A stretch of 64,000 nucleotides of DNA from Bacillus sp. DTU_2020_1000418_1_SI_GHA_SEK_038 (GCF_032341175.1 NZ_CP135435.1:2604001-2668000); one strand, 5' to 3'; numbered from the stretch's first letter, positions 1 through 9,455 are shown. The notes: generated by a model from the sequence alone, not told the origin. Made by a program: numbers and translations.

Positions 1-463
1 GATCTTGTGGGGTGATCATGCAAAGTTGTTTATTGATTTCGAGGAGCCTGCCTTCTTGCAGCACCATAGCAACAAAATGTGAACAGAAAAAGGCGTGTTT
101 TCTATTAATTCTTTTATTTAATGCAATGGCCAATAAGCCAAGTAAATTGTAGCGATATTTTTGCTTATTTTCATCGATTTCTTTAATTATTTTTAACATG
201 CGATTATATTTCTTTTCATTTACCGTAAATACATATACGGCACAGGATGCATTCTTGAATAGCTCTGACCGAATATCTTCCTTTACAAATCCGCCAACAA
301 AGGGATTCCTTGGTCTTTTTCTTCCAAAACTGTATACCTCAGTCAATTCGCAGTCAAATCCAATCGAAGCATGGTTATGACATTCTTTCGTATATAGCTT
401 AATCATTCTAGTAAATATCGTTCCTGTATCGGTAAGCAGAAGATACACCTTTCTGTCCCCCAT
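1..463 (-). CDS. Papain-like (NlpC/P60-type) cysteine hydrolase, C-terminus outside window
   Basis: The reading frame starts at an ATG preceded by GGAGGG and runs off the left edge, so only about 154 residues are visible. The sequence begins MGDRKVYLLLTDTG. A His sits in the NHASIGFD segment near the N-terminus, and a Cys in the FFCSHFVA segment near the end. This His-before-Cys order is that of permuted papain-like hydrolases (YiiX/YebB-like NlpC/P60 relatives). No signal peptide is visible, so a cytoplasmic enzyme is likely. The substrate is unknown. The family call is by motif only, and the missing C-terminus prevents a length comparison. A fold-back repeat begins 18 bases upstream of its start. 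Confidence 0.6.
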   Translation of the reverse strand, partial: MGDRKVYLLLTDTGTIFTRMIKLYTKECHNHASIGFDCELTEVYSFGRKRPRNPFVGGFVKEDIRSELFKNASCAVYVFTVNEKKYNRMLKIIKEIDENKQKYRYNLLGLLAIALNKRINRKHAFFCSHFVAMVLQEGRLLEINKQLCMITPQD

Positions 464-480
464 GAATAACCCTCCTATAA

Positions 481-604
481 GAAAAGCGCAAGCGACTTGG
501 TCACCCCCGACAAGCACAAGACGAGCCTCTCGGAAAGGTGCTCTTTACCTTTCTGGGAGGATTGGCTTGTGACCTCGAGGGGGTAGGCGCTGGAGCTAGA
601 CAGT
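481..604 (+). repeat. Fold-back intergenic repeat, copy A
   Basis: About 124 bases that fold back on themselves. The outer arms are GCGC-rich (AAGCG near the start, GGCGCT near the end). Inside these are CACCCCCGA against TCGAGGGGGT, then CAAGCACAAG against GGCTTGTG. The innermost hairpin is CCTCTCGGAAAGGT against ACCTTTCTGGGAGG. Near-identical copies lie at 44331-44510 and, inverted, at 48800-48925. It has no coding capacity. It resembles a non-autonomous palindromic repeat (MITE or REP-like). Confidence 0.85.
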
Positions 605-848
605 TCCACTTGCATATGTATTCCGCAATTCTTCTGCTTCCATTAAAACAAATTATTATTCTATTCAATAGACACTAGAGATTTAACTTATCATAGGGCC
701 AGAGACGTATTCGTACTATTTTTCTACTTTTCTGCTCATATCCAATATTATACAAAAATTATTCACCTTTGAAAATTAAAAAGTGAAAAAATTGGATGAA
801 TTTGAATATAGATGCAAAGAAGGATGGATGTTAGTAAGGGGGAATTTC
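605..848. other. Intergenic, no gene seen
   Basis: AT-rich sequence between the fold-back repeat and the next small gene. I see no convincing promoter, RNA structure or open frame with a ribosome binding site. Confidence 0.4.
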
Positions 849-1019
849 ATGTGGTTCTGGTTTCAGGCGTTTATAATGATAATCATTTTATGGATACTGA
901 TTGAAGAAGGGATTTATTTTTTTGTTAATCGCAGCATTTTTGGCCAATCTTTTTTAGAAAAGAAATGGAGAAGCTTTTTTAAATGGGCAGGGAATAAATT
1001 AAAAAGGAATGCATCTTAA
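849..1019 (+). CDS. Small single-pass membrane protein, 56 aa, unrecognised
   Basis: The ATG at 849 follows AAGGGGG at a good distance. The frame could extend upstream to a GTG at 783, but nothing there resembles a ribosome binding site, so the shorter form is preferred. Residues about 3-25 (FWFQAFIMIIILWILIEEG) form one hydrophobic segment, followed by a basic tail (EKKWRSFFKW, NKLKRN). This suggests a membrane-anchored peptide with the positive tail in the cytoplasm. No family was recognised and the function is unknown. The next gene (DinB-like) starts 70 bases downstream. Confidence 0.55.
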   Translation: MWFWFQAFIMIIILWILIEEGIYFFVNRSIFGQSFLEKKWRSFFKWAGNKLKRNAS

Positions 1020-1089
1020 TTGCATTTTTGTCAAAAGTATTAGAGGATGATATTGAATAATACATAATTATATATTTGGAGGTAGAAGC

Positions 1090-1542
1090 ATGAATCCTGT
1101 TAATCATTTTCTGTCACATCGTACTGTAACGAATGCCTTAGTTGAAAAAATCGAAAAATCCAATTACGAGTTTAAACCAACTGAAACATCGATGAGTGCA
1201 CAAAAATTAGTGACACATATTTACACTTCTTATTATAAGTTTATTAAAACAGTTAAGGAAGGAAACGGATCTCCTTTTTTGGAAAAATTCGAGGATGCCG
1301 AATTGTCTCTTTCTCAGCTAGGTGAAGAATTCACTGAGAAAACAAAGGAACTTCTAGCTTCACTTACAAAAGAGGAGCTTGAACGTGAAATCGATATGTC
1401 GAAAATTTTCGGCATGAATGTGACGGGCCATCAAATGGTACAAATGGCCATTGAACATGAAATTCATCATAAGGGCAATCTATTCGTCTATGTTAGAGAA
1501 ATGGGACATACGGATCTGCCGCTTTACATAAATTTAAGATAA
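1090..1542 (+). CDS. DinB family protein
   Basis: This 150-residue protein is the usual length for DinB/YfiT four-helix-bundle proteins. Metal-ligand candidates are His43 in the first part and the HEIHH segment at about 123-127, together the family's His triad. DinB-like proteins are cytoplasmic, and many use thiol cofactors (bacillithiol transferases) or are induced by DNA damage. Which role applies here cannot be read from the sequence. The start is supported by GGAGG about 8 bases upstream. A strong terminator follows directly, so it is probably transcribed alone or with the small upstream gene. Confidence 0.8.
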   Translation: MNPVNHFLSHRTVTNALVEKIEKSNYEFKPTETSMSAQKLVTHIYTSYYKFIKTVKEGNGSPFLEKFEDAELSLSQLGEEFTEKTKELLASLTKEELEREIDMSKIFGMNVTGHQMVQMAIEHEIHHKGNLFVYVREMGHTDLPLYINLR

Positions 1543-1558
1543 AACAAAATCATTCTGA

Positions 1559-1591
1559 ACAGACTTGCGGACATTGCAAGTCTGTTTTTTT
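1559..1591 (+). terminator. Rho-independent terminator after DinB gene
   Basis: Perfect 10-bp stem (ACAGACTTGC / GCAAGTCTGT) with a 7-base loop, followed by a run of T. Confidence 0.9.
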
Positions 1592-1670
1592 ACTGAAAAT
1601 TATTGGGTAAAATTTTGAAGTAAGTACATATTAACAATGTCAGCAGGACTAATTGAAGGAGGTAATCTAC

Positions 1671-1835
1671 GTGACTAAGCAAGGAAGACATAACTCAAAT
1701 CAAACCCGTGCCCAAATAGAAAAACAGGATAAAAGGAATGATATTGAATTAGGAGCAGAATTCCAAATCGGCAATGATTCCTCACAAAGCCAGAAGAAAA
1801 GCGGGAAACAGGCCAATAAGAAGAAAATGAAATAA
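1671..1835 (+). CDS. Small Gln/Lys-rich hydrophilic protein, possibly gamma-SASP-like
   Basis: A 54-residue protein starting at GTG 1671 behind a strong AAGGAGGT site at the right distance. The longer frame from 1653 would put the ribosome binding site inside the gene. The composition is rich in Gln, Asn and Lys without hydrophobic stretches: TKQGRHNSNQTRAQ near the start, ELGAEF in the middle, KKKMK at the end. The N-rich, Q-rich pattern followed by GAEF recalls gamma-type small acid-soluble spore proteins (which carry GTEF). The match is loose, so a spore storage role is only a suggestion. It has its own terminator. Confidence 0.6.
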   Translation: MTKQGRHNSNQTRAQIEKQDKRNDIELGAEFQIGNDSSQSQKKSGKQANKKKMK

Positions 1836-1843
1836 TAAGGAAG

Positions 1844-1878
1844 CCGCTTCGATAAAAGTTATCGAAGCGGTACTTTTT
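1844..1878 (+). terminator. Rho-independent terminator
   Basis: Perfect 12-bp stem (CCGCTTCGATAA / TTATCGAAGCGG) with a 3-base loop, then TAC and a T run. Confidence 0.9.
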
Positions 1879-1972
1879 CCGATATAGGCTTGCGAGGTAA
1901 CTTCATGGAAACCATTTTTAAAGTCCTTTGATAAAACAAACACCATCCGCTTCATGACCTTCATTGAATGAG

Positions 1973-2555
1973 CAATTCATAGTAAGAGTTTTTACTGATC
2001 ACTTGCTGAAACAAGCACTATGAGCACTTCATAATAAGCGTTTTTAACGATCACTTGCTGAAACAAGCACTTTGAACACTTCATAGTAAGCGTTTTTAAC
2101 GATCACTTGCTGAAACAAGCACTATGAACACTTCATAGTAAGCGTTTTTACTGATCACTTGCTGAAACAAGCACTATGAGCACTTCATAGTAAGCGTTTT
2201 TAATGTTCACTTACTGAAACAAGCACTATGAACACTTCATAGTAAGCGTTTTTACTGATCACTAGTTGAAACAAGCACTATGAACACTTCATAGTAAGCA
2301 TTTTTACTGATTACTAGCTGAATCAAGCACTATGAACACTTCATAATGAGCGTTTTTACTGATCCCTTGCTAAAACAAGCACTATGAACACTTCATAATG
2401 AGCGTTTTTACCGATCACTTACTGAAACAAGCACTATGAGCACTTCATAGTAAGCATTTTTAATGATTACTAGCTGAAACAAGCACTATGAACACTTCAT
2501 AGTAAGTGTTTTTACTGATCACTTGCTGAAACAAGCACTATGAGCACTTCATATC
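1973..2555. repeat. Tandem array of about 11 copies of a 52-bp unit
   Basis: The word CAAGCAC recurs every 52 bases from about 2012 to 2532 (11 occurrences). Each unit carries an inverted repeat ACTATGAA-CAC-TTCATAGT and a smaller one around CTTGCTGAAACAAG. Point differences occur between units but the period is constant. Since 52 is not a multiple of three and all frames are broken, it is non-coding. It fills the gap between the terminator at 1878 and the 3' end of trpA. No separate T-rich terminator for the trp operon is visible, so the hairpins in the array may serve that role (inference). Confidence 0.9.
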
Positions 2556-2606
2556 AAGCCTTTTCACCTTTTTCAAGTAAGAGCACTCTCCTAAAACGTA
2601 CCCGCC

Positions 2607-3392
2607 TCAGCTTTCAACATTAGCCATTTTAGATGCGTTAATTAGCTCCTCAATTCCTGCCAGATCCCCCTGTTCAAATAGCTCGATAATCTTGCTTCCG
2701 ACAATAACGCCATCACAATATTGGTTCATTTCCAGGACATGTGATGGAGAGGCTATTCCAAAGCCAGCCAAAACTGGAAGGCAACTTACACTTTTTACCT
2801 TTTTCAAATGCTCGCCTAGCTGATCACTGAACCCTTTTCTAGCACCAGTTATCCCATTTACTGTTACAGCATAAAGAAATCCGTGCCCCTTCTTGGATAT
2901 TTCCTCTACCCGCGCTAACGGGCTCGTCAATGTAACAAGCCTAATAATCTCAATGCCCGCCTTCTCTGCGTAAGGAACAATAATATCCTCCTCTTCTATT
3001 GGCAAGTCAGGTAAAATTAACCCATCTACGCCTGAACGGAAGCACTCCTCTATAAACTCTTCAATGCCAAAAGCCATGATCGGATTCATGTAAGTCATAA
3101 AAATCAAAGGAATATGAACGATGGGTCGTATTTCGGATATTATCTTCAATACTCCCCTTAATGTCGTTCCGTTTTCAAGCGCTCTAATACCCGCCCGCTG
3201 GATTACGGGTCCATCAGCTACAGGGTCTGAAAAGGGAATCCCAATTTCAATCGCGGTTGCACCTGCTTTTTCTAAAAAAGTAATCCGTTCCGCCAAACTA
3301 TTCAATCCGCCATCTCCAGCCATTATATAAGGAACAAATGCCTTCTCGTTATTCTCCGCTAAAGTTCGCATCACTTTTTCAATACGGTTCAT
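2607..3392 (-). CDS. trpA: Tryptophan synthase alpha chain
   Basis: Cleaves indole-3-glycerol phosphate to indole and glyceraldehyde 3-phosphate, as the alpha half of the alpha2beta2 tryptophan synthase in the cytoplasm. The 261 residues are typical. The catalytic pair Glu49 (in [10 protein letters not shown]) and Asp60 (in VADGP) is at the same positions as in the E. coli enzyme. It is the last gene of the trp operon. Its ATG overlaps the trpB stop in an ATGA arrangement, which points to translational coupling of the two subunits. Confidence 0.97.
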   Translation of the reverse strand: MNRIEKVMRTLAENNEKAFVPYIMAGDGGLNSLAERITFLEKAGATAIEIGIPFSDPVADGPVIQRAGIRALENGTTLRGVLKIISEIRPIVHIPLIFMTYMNPIMAFGIEEFIEECFRSGVDGLILPDLPIEEEDIIVPYAEKAGIEIIRLVTLTSPLARVEEISKKGHGFLYAVTVNGITGARKGFSDQLGEHLKKVKSVSCLPVLAGFGIASPSHVLEMNQYCDGVIVGSKIIELFEQGDLAGIEELINASKMANVES

Positions 3393-4591
3393 TTCACAGT
3401 CCCTCCCAGTCTTGCTTTTACTGTTTCAACGTCTTTATCCCCTCTGCCTGATAAACAGATGACTAATCCGTCGTTTTCCTTCATTGTTGGAGCCAGCTTT
3501 AATGCATAGGCGACTGCATGCGAGCTTTCCAAAGCAGGAATAATTCCTTCTAACTGACAAAGGAGCTGTAAGGCTTCCATTGCTTCTTCATCAGTGATAG
3601 ACTCGTAATTTACTCTTCCGCTATCTTTTAAATAACTGTGCTCAGGCCCGACACCAGGGTAATCCAGTCCAGCAGAAATTGAGTGAGCCTCTTGAATTTG
3701 TCCGTCCTCATCCTGAAGCAAATACATGAGTGCGCCATGAAGGATCCCTGGCTTCCCCTTTGTCATTGAAGCTGCGTGCTTTGAAGCATCTAAACCTAAC
3801 CCTGCTGCCTCCACCCCATACAATTGGACTGCCTCATCCTTAATAAATGGATAAAACATGCCCATTGCATTACTTCCACCGCCGATACAAGCCACAATGG
3901 CCTCTGGAAGCTTACCTTCCTTTTCTAAAAATTGCTCCCTCGTTTCCTTCCCAATGACACTTTGAAGATCTCGGACAATCATTGGAAATGGGTGCGGCCC
4001 CATTACAGACCCAAGAATATAATGGGTATCCTCTACGTTTGTTACCCAATAGCGCAACGCCTCGTTTACTGCATCCTTAAGAGTTGCACTGCCTGACTCA
4101 ACACTCACAACCTTCGCACCTAAAAGCTCCATGCGAAACACATTCAACTGCTGCCTGCGGATGTCCTCCGCTCCCATATATATAATGCATTCTAAATTAA
4201 GAAGCGCACAGGCTGTTGCCGTTGCTACTCCATGCTGTCCTGCCCCTGTTTCAGCAACAATCTTTCTTTTCCCCATTCGGGCTGCCAGCAAAGCCTGACC
4301 TAATGAATTATTGATTTTGTGTGCGCCTGTGTGGTTTAAATCCTCACGTTTTAAATAAATCTTGGCCCCTTGAAGATGCTTTGTTAAGTTTTTGGCAAAA
4401 TATAAAGGTGTTTCACGTCCAACGTAATTCTTCAGGAGATCATCGAGTTCACTTTGGAATTCTGGATCTGCCATCGCTTTTTTATATTCTATTTCGAGCT
4501 CAAGAACTGCCTGCATTAACGTCTCTGGCACATATCTTCCTCCATATGCACCAAAATGTCCCCGTTCATCAGGTAAAGTGTATGTTGTCAT
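3389..4591 (-). CDS. trpB: Tryptophan synthase beta chain
   Basis: PLP-dependent condensation of indole with serine to give tryptophan. The start at 4591 ([14 protein letters not shown]) lies behind AAAGGGAG and gives 400 residues, the usual length. An upstream extension to 4678 is open only because the short repeats there lack stops. The PLP lysine is about Lys92 in [11 protein letters not shown]. The phosphate-binding GGGSNA loop and the ETGAGQHG segment are also present. It lies between the 20-bp repeat cluster and trpA. Confidence 0.97.
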   Translation of the reverse strand: MTTYTLPDERGHFGAYGGRYVPETLMQAVLELEIEYKKAMADPEFQSELDDLLKNYVGRETPLYFAKNLTKHLQGAKIYLKREDLNHTGAHKINNSLGQALLAARMGKRKIVAETGAGQHGVATATACALLNLECIIYMGAEDIRRQQLNVFRMELLGAKVVSVESGSATLKDAVNEALRYWVTNVEDTHYILGSVMGPHPFPMIVRDLQSVIGKETREQFLEKEGKLPEAIVACIGGGSNAMGMFYPFIKDEAVQLYGVEAAGLGLDASKHAASMTKGKPGILHGALMYLLQDEDGQIQEAHSISAGLDYPGVGPEHSYLKDSGRVNYESITDEEAMEALQLLCQLEGIIPALESSHAVAYALKLAPTMKENDGLVICLSGRGDKDVETVKARLGGTVK

Positions 4592-4614
4592 TTTAGATTC
4601 TCCCTTTGTTAGCA

Positions 4615-4745
4615 AAATTTTTAAGTTTGTCAGCCAATTCCTATCATTTATCAGCTGAATTTCGAGTTTGTCAGCCAATCCCTAGCCATTATCAGCCAAA
4701 TATCGAGTTTGTCAGCCAATTTTAAAGTTTATCAGCCAATACACT
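4615..4745. repeat. Six short tandem repeats of about 20 bp between trpF and trpB
   Basis: The core TCAGC occurs at 4630, 4651, 4671, 4692, 4712 and 4732, so the period is 20-21 bases. Most units read GTTTGTCAGCCAAT or TTATCAGCCAA. The array covers the trpF 3' end and the trpF-trpB gap. A related set with the core ATATCAGCGACT lies between the two ribonucleotide reductase genes (29955-30035). Confidence 0.8.
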
Positions 4746-5357
4746 AGACTTCTGTCCCTTCTTAGCCTGATCAATAAATTCTTTAATCTTTTGAATATCC
4801 TTTTTTCCATCCGTTTCTACTCCACTGCTGACATCGACCATATACGGTGCCGTTAACTCAATGGCCTGCTCAACATTATCAATTGATAGTCCGCCAGCAA
4901 GAATGACTTTTTTTCCGTTCAACTTTTCGCCGTTTAAAATACTCCAATCAAATGTGACTCCGTTCCCCCCGCGGTATTTGCCTTTTGGGCTATCCAATAG
5001 GTAATAATCACATGAATACTGATCCAATTGTTTTAAATCCTCTTGAGATTCAACGCTCAACGCCTTAATAACAGGTACAGAAAATTGCCCACAATATTCA
5101 GGTGACTCATCCCCATGAAGCTGAATAACATTGATTCCTGTCTCTTTAACAATTTCTCGAATGACATCTGGATCTTCATTAACAAATACGCCTACTTTAA
5201 GAATCCCATCTGGAATTTCATTAATAATTTCCTTTGCCTGATCAGGAGTTATCTTCCTTTTGCTCTCTGCAAAAACAAATCCGAGAGCATCTGCCCCAAA
5301 CTCGACCGTTTTTAACGCAGTTTCAACGTCCATAATTCCACAAATTTTTACCTTCAT
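4722..5357 (-). CDS. trpF: Phosphoribosylanthranilate isomerase
   Basis: Converts phosphoribosylanthranilate to CdRP (Amadori rearrangement), the third step from chorismate. A 211-residue TIM barrel. The catalytic Cys lies in the N-terminal VKICGI motif (Cys6) and the acid in the YLLDSPKG segment. The GGLSIDNV phosphate-binding loop is present. The C-terminal codons lie inside the 20-bp repeat cluster, so the last residues (SSVLADKL) are probably not conserved. The start overlaps the trpC stop by four bases. Confidence 0.95.
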   Translation of the reverse strand: MKVKICGIMDVETALKTVEFGADALGFVFAESKRKITPDQAKEIINEIPDGILKVGVFVNEDPDVIREIVKETGINVIQLHGDESPEYCGQFSVPVIKALSVESQEDLKQLDQYSCDYYLLDSPKGKYRGGNGVTFDWSILNGEKLNGKKVILAGGLSIDNVEQAIELTAPYMVDVSSGVETDGKKDIQKIKEFIDQAKKGQKSSVLADKL

Positions 5358-6148
5358 TTCTTCACCACCTCTTTTAAAGGCTGTTTCATTGTTCTAAATA
5401 ATCCTTCTAAATTATCTGATTTCATAAATGCCTCACCAACAAGGATCCCATCGGCACCTGCATCTATTACCCTTTGAACATCCTCTTCTGTTTTTATGCC
5501 GCTCTCACTAATAAGGAAGGCACCTGCGGCTTTAATTTTTGGAGCAAGTTTTTCTGTTATGGCTAAATCAACTGAGAAGGTTTTTAAATCACGATTATTT
5601 ACACCGATTATTTGAGCCCCTGTACGTAAAGCCTTTAACAGCTCGGCCTCGTTATGAACCTCCATAAGTACTTCAAGCCCATTGGTTATAGCGAAAGAAT
5701 ATAGCTCTTTCAGACGTTGCTCTTCTAATGCTGCAGCAATTAACAGAATCAAATTTGCCCCTGAGGATTTCGCTTTCAGAATCTGAACTTCATCGATGAT
5801 AAAATCCTTGCAGAGCAATGGGGCATCTACAGACTCTCTAACAGTTGATAAATCTTCAAAACCTCCTTTAAAAAAGGGAGTATCAGTCAGAACAGAAATG
5901 GCATCCGCTCCAAAATCGATATAAGATTGAGCTTGGACATTAGGATCAGCACCGATATTGATATCTCCTTTTGAAGGTGATGCCCGCTTAAATTCTGCGA
6001 TAATGGAAAGTGAGTCCCTTTGTTGAAGCTTTTTCAGAAAGGAGCGCTTTTTTCTAATCGGCTGGTCATGAGTATCTAATTTTTCTTCCCTAAGTCTCAG
6101 AACCTCTTTTTCCTTTTCCTCCAAAATGATATCTAGGATCGTTGTCAT
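5354..6148 (-). CDS. trpC: Indole-3-glycerol phosphate synthase
   Basis: Ring closure and decarboxylation of CdRP to indole-3-glycerol phosphate. The 264 residues match the monofunctional TrpC family. The substrate-binding EFKRASPSKG motif near residue 52 and the LMEVHNEAEL and SESGI segments are present. It sits between trpD (one base away) and trpF (ATGA overlap), so it is co-translated within the trp operon. Confidence 0.96.
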   Translation of the reverse strand: MTTILDIILEEKEKEVLRLREEKLDTHDQPIRKKRSFLKKLQQRDSLSIIAEFKRASPSKGDINIGADPNVQAQSYIDFGADAISVLTDTPFFKGGFEDLSTVRESVDAPLLCKDFIIDEVQILKAKSSGANLILLIAAALEEQRLKELYSFAITNGLEVLMEVHNEAELLKALRTGAQIIGVNNRDLKTFSVDLAITEKLAPKIKAAGAFLISESGIKTEEDVQRVIDAGADGILVGEAFMKSDNLEGLFRTMKQPLKEVVKK

Positions 6149-6149
6149 T

Positions 6150-7175
6150 TCAAATCACCTTTTCCTTCATAAATTTGCTCTCATGAATGAGCTGTTCCAG
6201 TTTATTTAGTGCCGCTCCAGAATCAATGCTTTCCTTGGCATATTCAATTCCTTTTTGAATGGTCTGCGATTTCCCTGCGGTGAAAATTCCAATTCCTGCA
6301 TTAAGGAGAACGGTATCGCGATAGGCTCCCTTCTTTCCATTTAACACATCCAAGAGGATACGTGCATTCTCTCTGGAATCGCCGCCGCGAATCGCATCAT
6401 TCGTGTAAACTGATAAGCCTACCTCTTCTGGATGAAGCACCCTTTCAGTTAAGCTTCCATTTTCCAGGATCACTAAGTGATTCTCTCCCTGAAGTGACGC
6501 CTCATCCATAAATCCTGCTCCATTTAGTACAACAGCACGCTTCCTCCCTAATGCCTTTAACACTTCCGCAAATAGGACAAGATAATCTCGGCGATAGATT
6601 CCAAGAAGCTGTGTTTCTAGATCAACTGGATTTGTGAGCGGTCCAATTAAATTAAATACAGTCGGAATTCGCAATTCCTTTCTTACCTTCATAATTCTTT
6701 TCAGCTGCGGGTGTACATGAGGAGCGAATAAAAAGGCAATTCCTACCTTTTGTAAAATTTCCTCTGTTCGTGCAGCATCCAAATTTAAATTCACACCGAG
6801 ATGTTCTAATACATCCGCACTTCCTGTTTTACTTGACACACTTCTGTTACCATGCTTGGCAACCGGGATTCCAGCACCTGCAAGAACAAAAGCAGATGTC
6901 GTACTTATATTAAAGCTCTTCGACCCATCTCCACCTGTACCGCAATTATCCATAACATTCGGAATTTTCTTATTAAACGTCAGTGATTTTCCCCTTAACG
7001 CTTTTGCTAAGCCAGCAATTTCTTCAACTGTTTCCCCTTTCGTTTTTAGACCGATTAATAAACCAGCAATTTCACTATCGGAAATATCCTCTGTAAATAA
7101 AAGCTCGGTTGCTTCCGTTATTTCTTGTTCTGTTAATGAATCTCCATTAGAGATTTTCTGTAAGATACTTTTCAT
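6150..7175 (-). CDS. trpD: Anthranilate phosphoribosyltransferase
   Basis: Transfers phosphoribose from PRPP to anthranilate. The 341 residues are typical. The PRPP-binding CGTGGDGS loop is at about 78-85, and the anthranilate site includes [15 protein letters not shown]. The start lies inside the end of trpG (29-base overlap), which implies coupled translation of TrpG and TrpD. Confidence 0.96.
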   Translation of the reverse strand: MKSILQKISNGDSLTEQEITEATELLFTEDISDSEIAGLLIGLKTKGETVEEIAGLAKALRGKSLTFNKKIPNVMDNCGTGGDGSKSFNISTTSAFVLAGAGIPVAKHGNRSVSSKTGSADVLEHLGVNLNLDAARTEEILQKVGIAFLFAPHVHPQLKRIMKVRKELRIPTVFNLIGPLTNPVDLETQLLGIYRRDYLVLFAEVLKALGRKRAVVLNGAGFMDEASLQGENHLVILENGSLTERVLHPEEVGLSVYTNDAIRGGDSRENARILLDVLNGKKGAYRDTVLLNAGIGIFTAGKSQTIQKGIEYAKESIDSGAALNKLEQLIHESKFMKEKVI

Positions 7176-7758
7176 TTTTTAATTCCCTCCCAGTATGATT
7201 TAAGAAATTCTCCAAAATTCGTTTCCCGAACATAGTACCAATTGATTCTGGGTGAAATTGCAGCCCATATAACGGGAACTTTTTATGTTTGATCGCCATT
7301 ATTTCGTTGTCATCCATCGATTTTGCAAGTATCTTGAAGCTGTCAGGTAATGTCTCCTCGGAAATAATTAATGAATGATATCGCATGATGTCAATCGGCT
7401 GTGGCAAATATTCAAATAAATCCAATCCATTATGCTTTAATTTAGAAATCTTCCCATGCATAATCTGGTTTGCTTTCTTTATGTCAGCTCCGAATGTATA
7501 TCCAATTGCTTGATGGCCAAGGCATATTCCCAAAATGGGAGTCGTCTCATAGAAGGCTTGAATAATTGCTGGACAAAGGCCTGCATCCTCTGGTCTGCCA
7601 GGCCCTGGTGATAGGACAATGGCAGCCGGCTCCATTGCATTAATTTCTTCAATTGAAATTCTGTCGTTCCTAGCAACATGTACTTCCTCCCCCAGCTCAC
7701 CTAAGTATTGGTATAGGTTATAAGTAAATGAATCATAATTATCAATAAGTAATATCAT
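7147..7758 (-). CDS. trpG: Anthranilate/aminodeoxychorismate synthase glutaminase subunit
   Basis: Class I glutamine amidotransferase that supplies ammonia to TrpE. The 203 residues contain the oxyanion loop [10 protein letters not shown], nucleophile Cys79 in GICLGHQ, and the His169-Glu171 pair in QFHPES. In B. subtilis the single TrpG/PabA is encoded in the folate operon. Here the gene is inside the trp operon, overlapping trpE by 17 bases and trpD by 29. Whether it also serves folate synthesis depends on a second copy outside the window. Confidence 0.95.
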   Translation of the reverse strand: MILLIDNYDSFTYNLYQYLGELGEEVHVARNDRISIEEINAMEPAAIVLSPGPGRPEDAGLCPAIIQAFYETTPILGICLGHQAIGYTFGADIKKANQIMHGKISKLKHNGLDLFEYLPQPIDIMRYHSLIISEETLPDSFKILAKSMDDNEIMAIKHKKFPLYGLQFHPESIGTMFGKRILENFLNHTGRELKNEKYLTENL

Positions 7759-9136
7759 CTTGGCCCTCCAAAAAAGCTCTTAATTTATGAATGGTTTCAT
7801 CAAACTCTTTTTCTGGTACTGAATCATGGACAATTCCAGCACCTGCCTGAATATATGCTTTTTGATCCTTAATGAACATCGTGCGAATCGCAAGTGCAAA
7901 GTCCATACTTCCATTTGCTGAAAAATAGCCGATCGCTCCTGAATACACCCCTCTTTTTACTTCCTCCAGCTCGTTGATAATTTCCATAGCTCTGATTTTT
8001 GGAGCACCAGAAACCGTTCCAGCCGGCAAACAGGCTATTAAGGCATCAATGGCTGATAAATCCTTTGTTAACGTGCCGCTCACTTCTGATACTAAATGCA
8101 TGACATGCTTATATTTTTCAATCTCCATATACTTTTCGATTTCGATCGAACCAAGCTCACACACACGGCCAAGGTCGTTTCTGCCTAAATCCAGCAGCAT
8201 CCGATGCTCCGCAAGCTCCTTTTCATCCACCAATAGTTCCTTTTCATTGGAATTATCCTCCAAATCAGATTTCCCTCTTGGCCTTGTTCCTGCTATTGGA
8301 TTGGTTGTCACCTTCCCACCATTTACTTTAATTAAGCTTTCTGGTGAAGTACCGGCGATTTTATAGTCTTCGAAATCCAAATAGTACATATAGGGTGATG
8401 GATTTTTGACCCTAAGCTTGCGATAGAAAGAAAACGGATCACCTGTTATCGTTCCTTGCAGCCGCTGAGAAAGCACGACTTGAAAAATATCACCTTCCAA
8501 GATATACTCCTTCGCCTTTTTCACTTTTTCAATAAAATCTTCTTTCTTTATGGAAGCCTTGAAGGTGGATAATAAAACTTCATCTGATCCGCTTTTCGCA
8601 GTTCCAAACTGGATTTCCACCAATCTCTTTTCATGTAAGATTTTCAGCTCGGATAAATGGCTAAATAATGGGATAGAAATTAACTGTACTTTTTGTTCAA
8701 GATGATCAAACACGACCACTTCCTCGAAAAACATTAAATGAACATCAGGAATGTTTAATTCATCTTTTGGGATAACCCCAATATTTTCATATTGACGTAT
8801 GATATCATAGCCAACATACCCAACAGCCCCACCACAAAATGGGAAATCCTTAATTACATCCTGATCAAGAGGTGCTAATACATTTTTCAGTACTTCTAGT
8901 GGCTTCTCCTGAATCAATTTCCTCTCGTTTGCCGAAATGATAGTACAGCCATTATCTTCACCGATTAATTCCATAACTGGATCAACACCAATGAAGGAGT
9001 ACCTCCCTGCCTTTTCATGTTTTAGCGAGCTTTCAAATAGAAATTTTTTTGCCCCATTAAGTCGCTGGTAAATAAGAATGGGTGTTAATGTATCCCCTTC
9101 AATTTCACTAATCAATATTTCCTCTACTTTCGGCAT
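7742..9136 (-). CDS. trpE: Anthranilate synthase component I
   Basis: Makes anthranilate from chorismate and ammonia; first committed step of tryptophan synthesis. The 464 residues have the chorismate-binding core in the C-terminal half: IAGTSPESL, TNPIAGTRPRG, AEHRMLLDLGRND, PAGTVSGAPK and the AGAGIVHDS end. The N-terminal half carries the LLES-type feedback site as FLFESS. It is the first gene of the operon and lies directly downstream of two T-box leaders, with GGAGAG before the ATG. Confidence 0.96.
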   Translation of the reverse strand: MPKVEEILISEIEGDTLTPILIYQRLNGAKKFLFESSLKHEKAGRYSFIGVDPVMELIGEDNGCTIISANERKLIQEKPLEVLKNVLAPLDQDVIKDFPFCGGAVGYVGYDIIRQYENIGVIPKDELNIPDVHLMFFEEVVVFDHLEQKVQLISIPLFSHLSELKILHEKRLVEIQFGTAKSGSDEVLLSTFKASIKKEDFIEKVKKAKEYILEGDIFQVVLSQRLQGTITGDPFSFYRKLRVKNPSPYMYYLDFEDYKIAGTSPESLIKVNGGKVTTNPIAGTRPRGKSDLEDNSNEKELLVDEKELAEHRMLLDLGRNDLGRVCELGSIEIEKYMEIEKYKHVMHLVSEVSGTLTKDLSAIDALIACLPAGTVSGAPKIRAMEIINELEEVKRGVYSGAIGYFSANGSMDFALAIRTMFIKDQKAYIQAGAGIVHDSVPEKEFDETIHKLRAFLEGQDDITY

Positions 9137-9167
9137 GATGCACTCTCCTTATTGGTTTTAAAAAATA

Positions 9168-9212
9168 AAAAAGTCCCCTATACGCACAATATTTGTGCAT
9201 ATAGAGGACGTA
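9168..9212 (-). terminator. Conditional terminator of the promoter-distal T-box
   Basis: On the minus strand, CGTCCTCTATATGCAC pairs with GTGCGTATAGGGGAC across a short loop and is followed by a run of T. It sits just downstream of the T-box sequence and just upstream of trpE. Confidence 0.85.
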
Positions 9213-9455
9213 TCGTTGACCGTGGTGCCACCTCAAATTTAGAGCAGCTAACTGCTCCCTTGTTCAGGTACGGATGTACAATATAGTAACATCGATACCC
9301 TATCCATATAACGGTGGAATTCCGTGCTACCCTACTGTCCTTCAAGAAGCCTCTCGTAAGTCCATTCCAACTGCTCTCCACGTACCGGTTCTCACCCTTT
9401 CCGGCTCTCTGTAACGCTTCTGAACATTGTACTACTCTTACTCAACGATTTAGTT
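9168..9455 (-). promoter_or_regulatory. T-box riboswitch 2 (Trp), adjacent to trpE
   Basis: The conserved T-box core GGTGGCACCACGG reads on the minus strand at 9220-9232. It is preceded by a Stem I region with the specifier loop GAATGGACTT. The specifier codon TGG (complement of 9362-9364) matches tRNA-Trp. A terminator follows. Uncharged tRNA-Trp is expected to favour the antiterminator and allow reading into trpE. Confidence 0.92.

Noticed and set aside
198..380. Plus-strand 60-codon frame at the left edge
   Set aside because: It lies antisense to the papain-like hydrolase gene and has no ribosome binding site.
1973..2555. CRISPR array
   Set aside because: The period is 52 bases with no unique spacers. 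The whole unit is repeated, so it is a plain tandem array.
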